Assembly (NCBI GenBank): GCA_030039915.1
Contig: JASHUP010000231.1
Location: 1-5,541 of the forward strand
From: Thermoplasmata archaeon
GTDB taxonomy: Archaea; Thermoplasmatota; Thermoplasmata; UBA184
Direction of reading: 5' to 3'
DNA length: 5,541 nt
Positions 5,206 through 5,541 of this stretch are shown here, piece by piece. Positions within the stretch are counted from its first letter, which is position 1; each line of letters starts with the position of its first letter. The notes under the pieces were generated by a model. It saw nothing but the letters and a program-made list of their open reading frames with translations, ran no database searches and was not told where the DNA came from. Both the position numbers and the translations under genes were made by a program.

Positions 5206-5541
5206 CTAGGAGAACGCGGCGCCGGTCACCGTGACCTTGACGGCCTCGTCGGGCCGACCCGCCAGCTGGAAGGCCCGGTCGATCTCGGCGAGCGGAACGC
5301 GGTGCGTCACGAGATCGGAGATCGTGAGCTCCCCGTGCGCCACGAGCCGATGCACCTCGGCGATATCCGGCTCGGTCGTGGCATAGGACGGGACGATGCG
5401 GACCCCCCGAAGGTAGAGGTCCTGAAGGTCGGCGTCGAGCCGACTTCCCGATTCGGGCAGCCCGAAGAGGTTCACCGTGCCGCCCCGGCGGACCAAGTCG
5501 GTCGCCGTTTTGGCGACCGAAGGGTGACCGGTGGCCACGAC
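5206..5541 (-). CDS. Medium-chain (zinc-type) dehydrogenase, C-terminal part, cut by window edge
   Basis: The last 111 residues of a medium-chain dehydrogenase/reductase; the gene runs leftward from beyond the right edge to TAG at 5208-5206. The fragment begins VVATGHPSVAKTA, the late Rossmann strand and helix, followed by VRRGGTVNLFGLP, the strand that follows the NAD-binding domain. Then come LRGVRIVPSYATTEPDIAEVHRLVAHGEL and HRVPLAEIDRAFQLA, which form the return to the catalytic domain and the helix typical of alcohol, sorbitol, threonine and galactitol-phosphate dehydrogenases. The zinc ligands and NAD(P) motif lie in the missing part, so zinc use, cofactor and substrate cannot be judged. 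The GTG at 5538 that could be read as a start is an internal Val. Confidence 0.85.
   Translation of the reverse strand, partial: VVATGHPSVAKTATDLVRRGGTVNLFGLPESGSRLDADLQDLYLRGVRIVPSYATTEPDIAEVHRLVAHGELTISDLVTHRVPLAEIDRAFQLAGRPDEAVKVTVTGAAFS

Noticed and set aside
5536..5538. GTG as the true start of the dehydrogenase at the right edge.
   Set aside because: The preceding codon is also Val in frame and the family needs a catalytic and NAD-binding region before this point, so the gene continues outside the window.

Overview
The window looks like ordinary chromosomal DNA from a very GC-rich archaeon. Six intact genes and one gene cut by the right edge fill almost all of it, with a strong G/C preference at third codon positions. 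No Shine-Dalgarno-like sequence precedes any start. Instead, each of the six visible starts has a short AT-rich hexamer centred about 27.5 to 29.5 nt upstream of the ATG, usually with an AA just before it. This is where an archaeal TATA/BRE element would sit for a leaderless or nearly leaderless mRNA. The proteins are not strongly acidic, so a haloarchaeon is unlikely. A GC-rich Thermoplasmata-type lineage is a low-confidence guess.

Layout from left to right. Positions 1-100 are unassigned, with the first promoter at their right end. At 101-619 (+) is a small PH/GRAM-like protein with a C-terminal zinc ribbon. At 678-1382 (+) is a DUF1028 protein, a predicted Ntn-hydrolase-like family. At 1450-2397 (+) is an extended short-chain dehydrogenase that most resembles GDP-6-deoxy-mannose reductases. 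At 2429-2890 (-) is a universal stress protein. At 2978-4177 (+) is an NDH-2-like FAD/NAD oxidoreductase, divergent from the stress gene. At 4222-5196 (+) is a sugar-1-phosphate nucleotidyltransferase of the mannose-1-phosphate guanylyltransferase type with a short C-terminal beta-helix. From 5206 past the right edge (-) is the C-terminal part of a medium-chain (zinc-type) dehydrogenase.

Every gene with a visible start seems to have its own promoter, so this is a run of monocistronic units rather than an operon. The two sugar-nucleotide enzymes could work in one GDP-mannose to GDP-deoxysugar route for glycoprotein, glycolipid or surface polysaccharide. The 4,6-dehydratase such a route needs is not in the window. 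The stress protein and the oxidoreductase share an 87-bp divergent promoter region and may respond together to redox or energy state, which is inference.

I found no mobile element, CRISPR array, tRNA or rRNA, phage gene or clear repeat, and no convincing new multi-gene system. The items most worth a second look are the uniform promoter-to-ATG spacing, the GRAM-like/zinc-ribbon protein, and the short leader before the conserved Thr of the DUF1028 protein.
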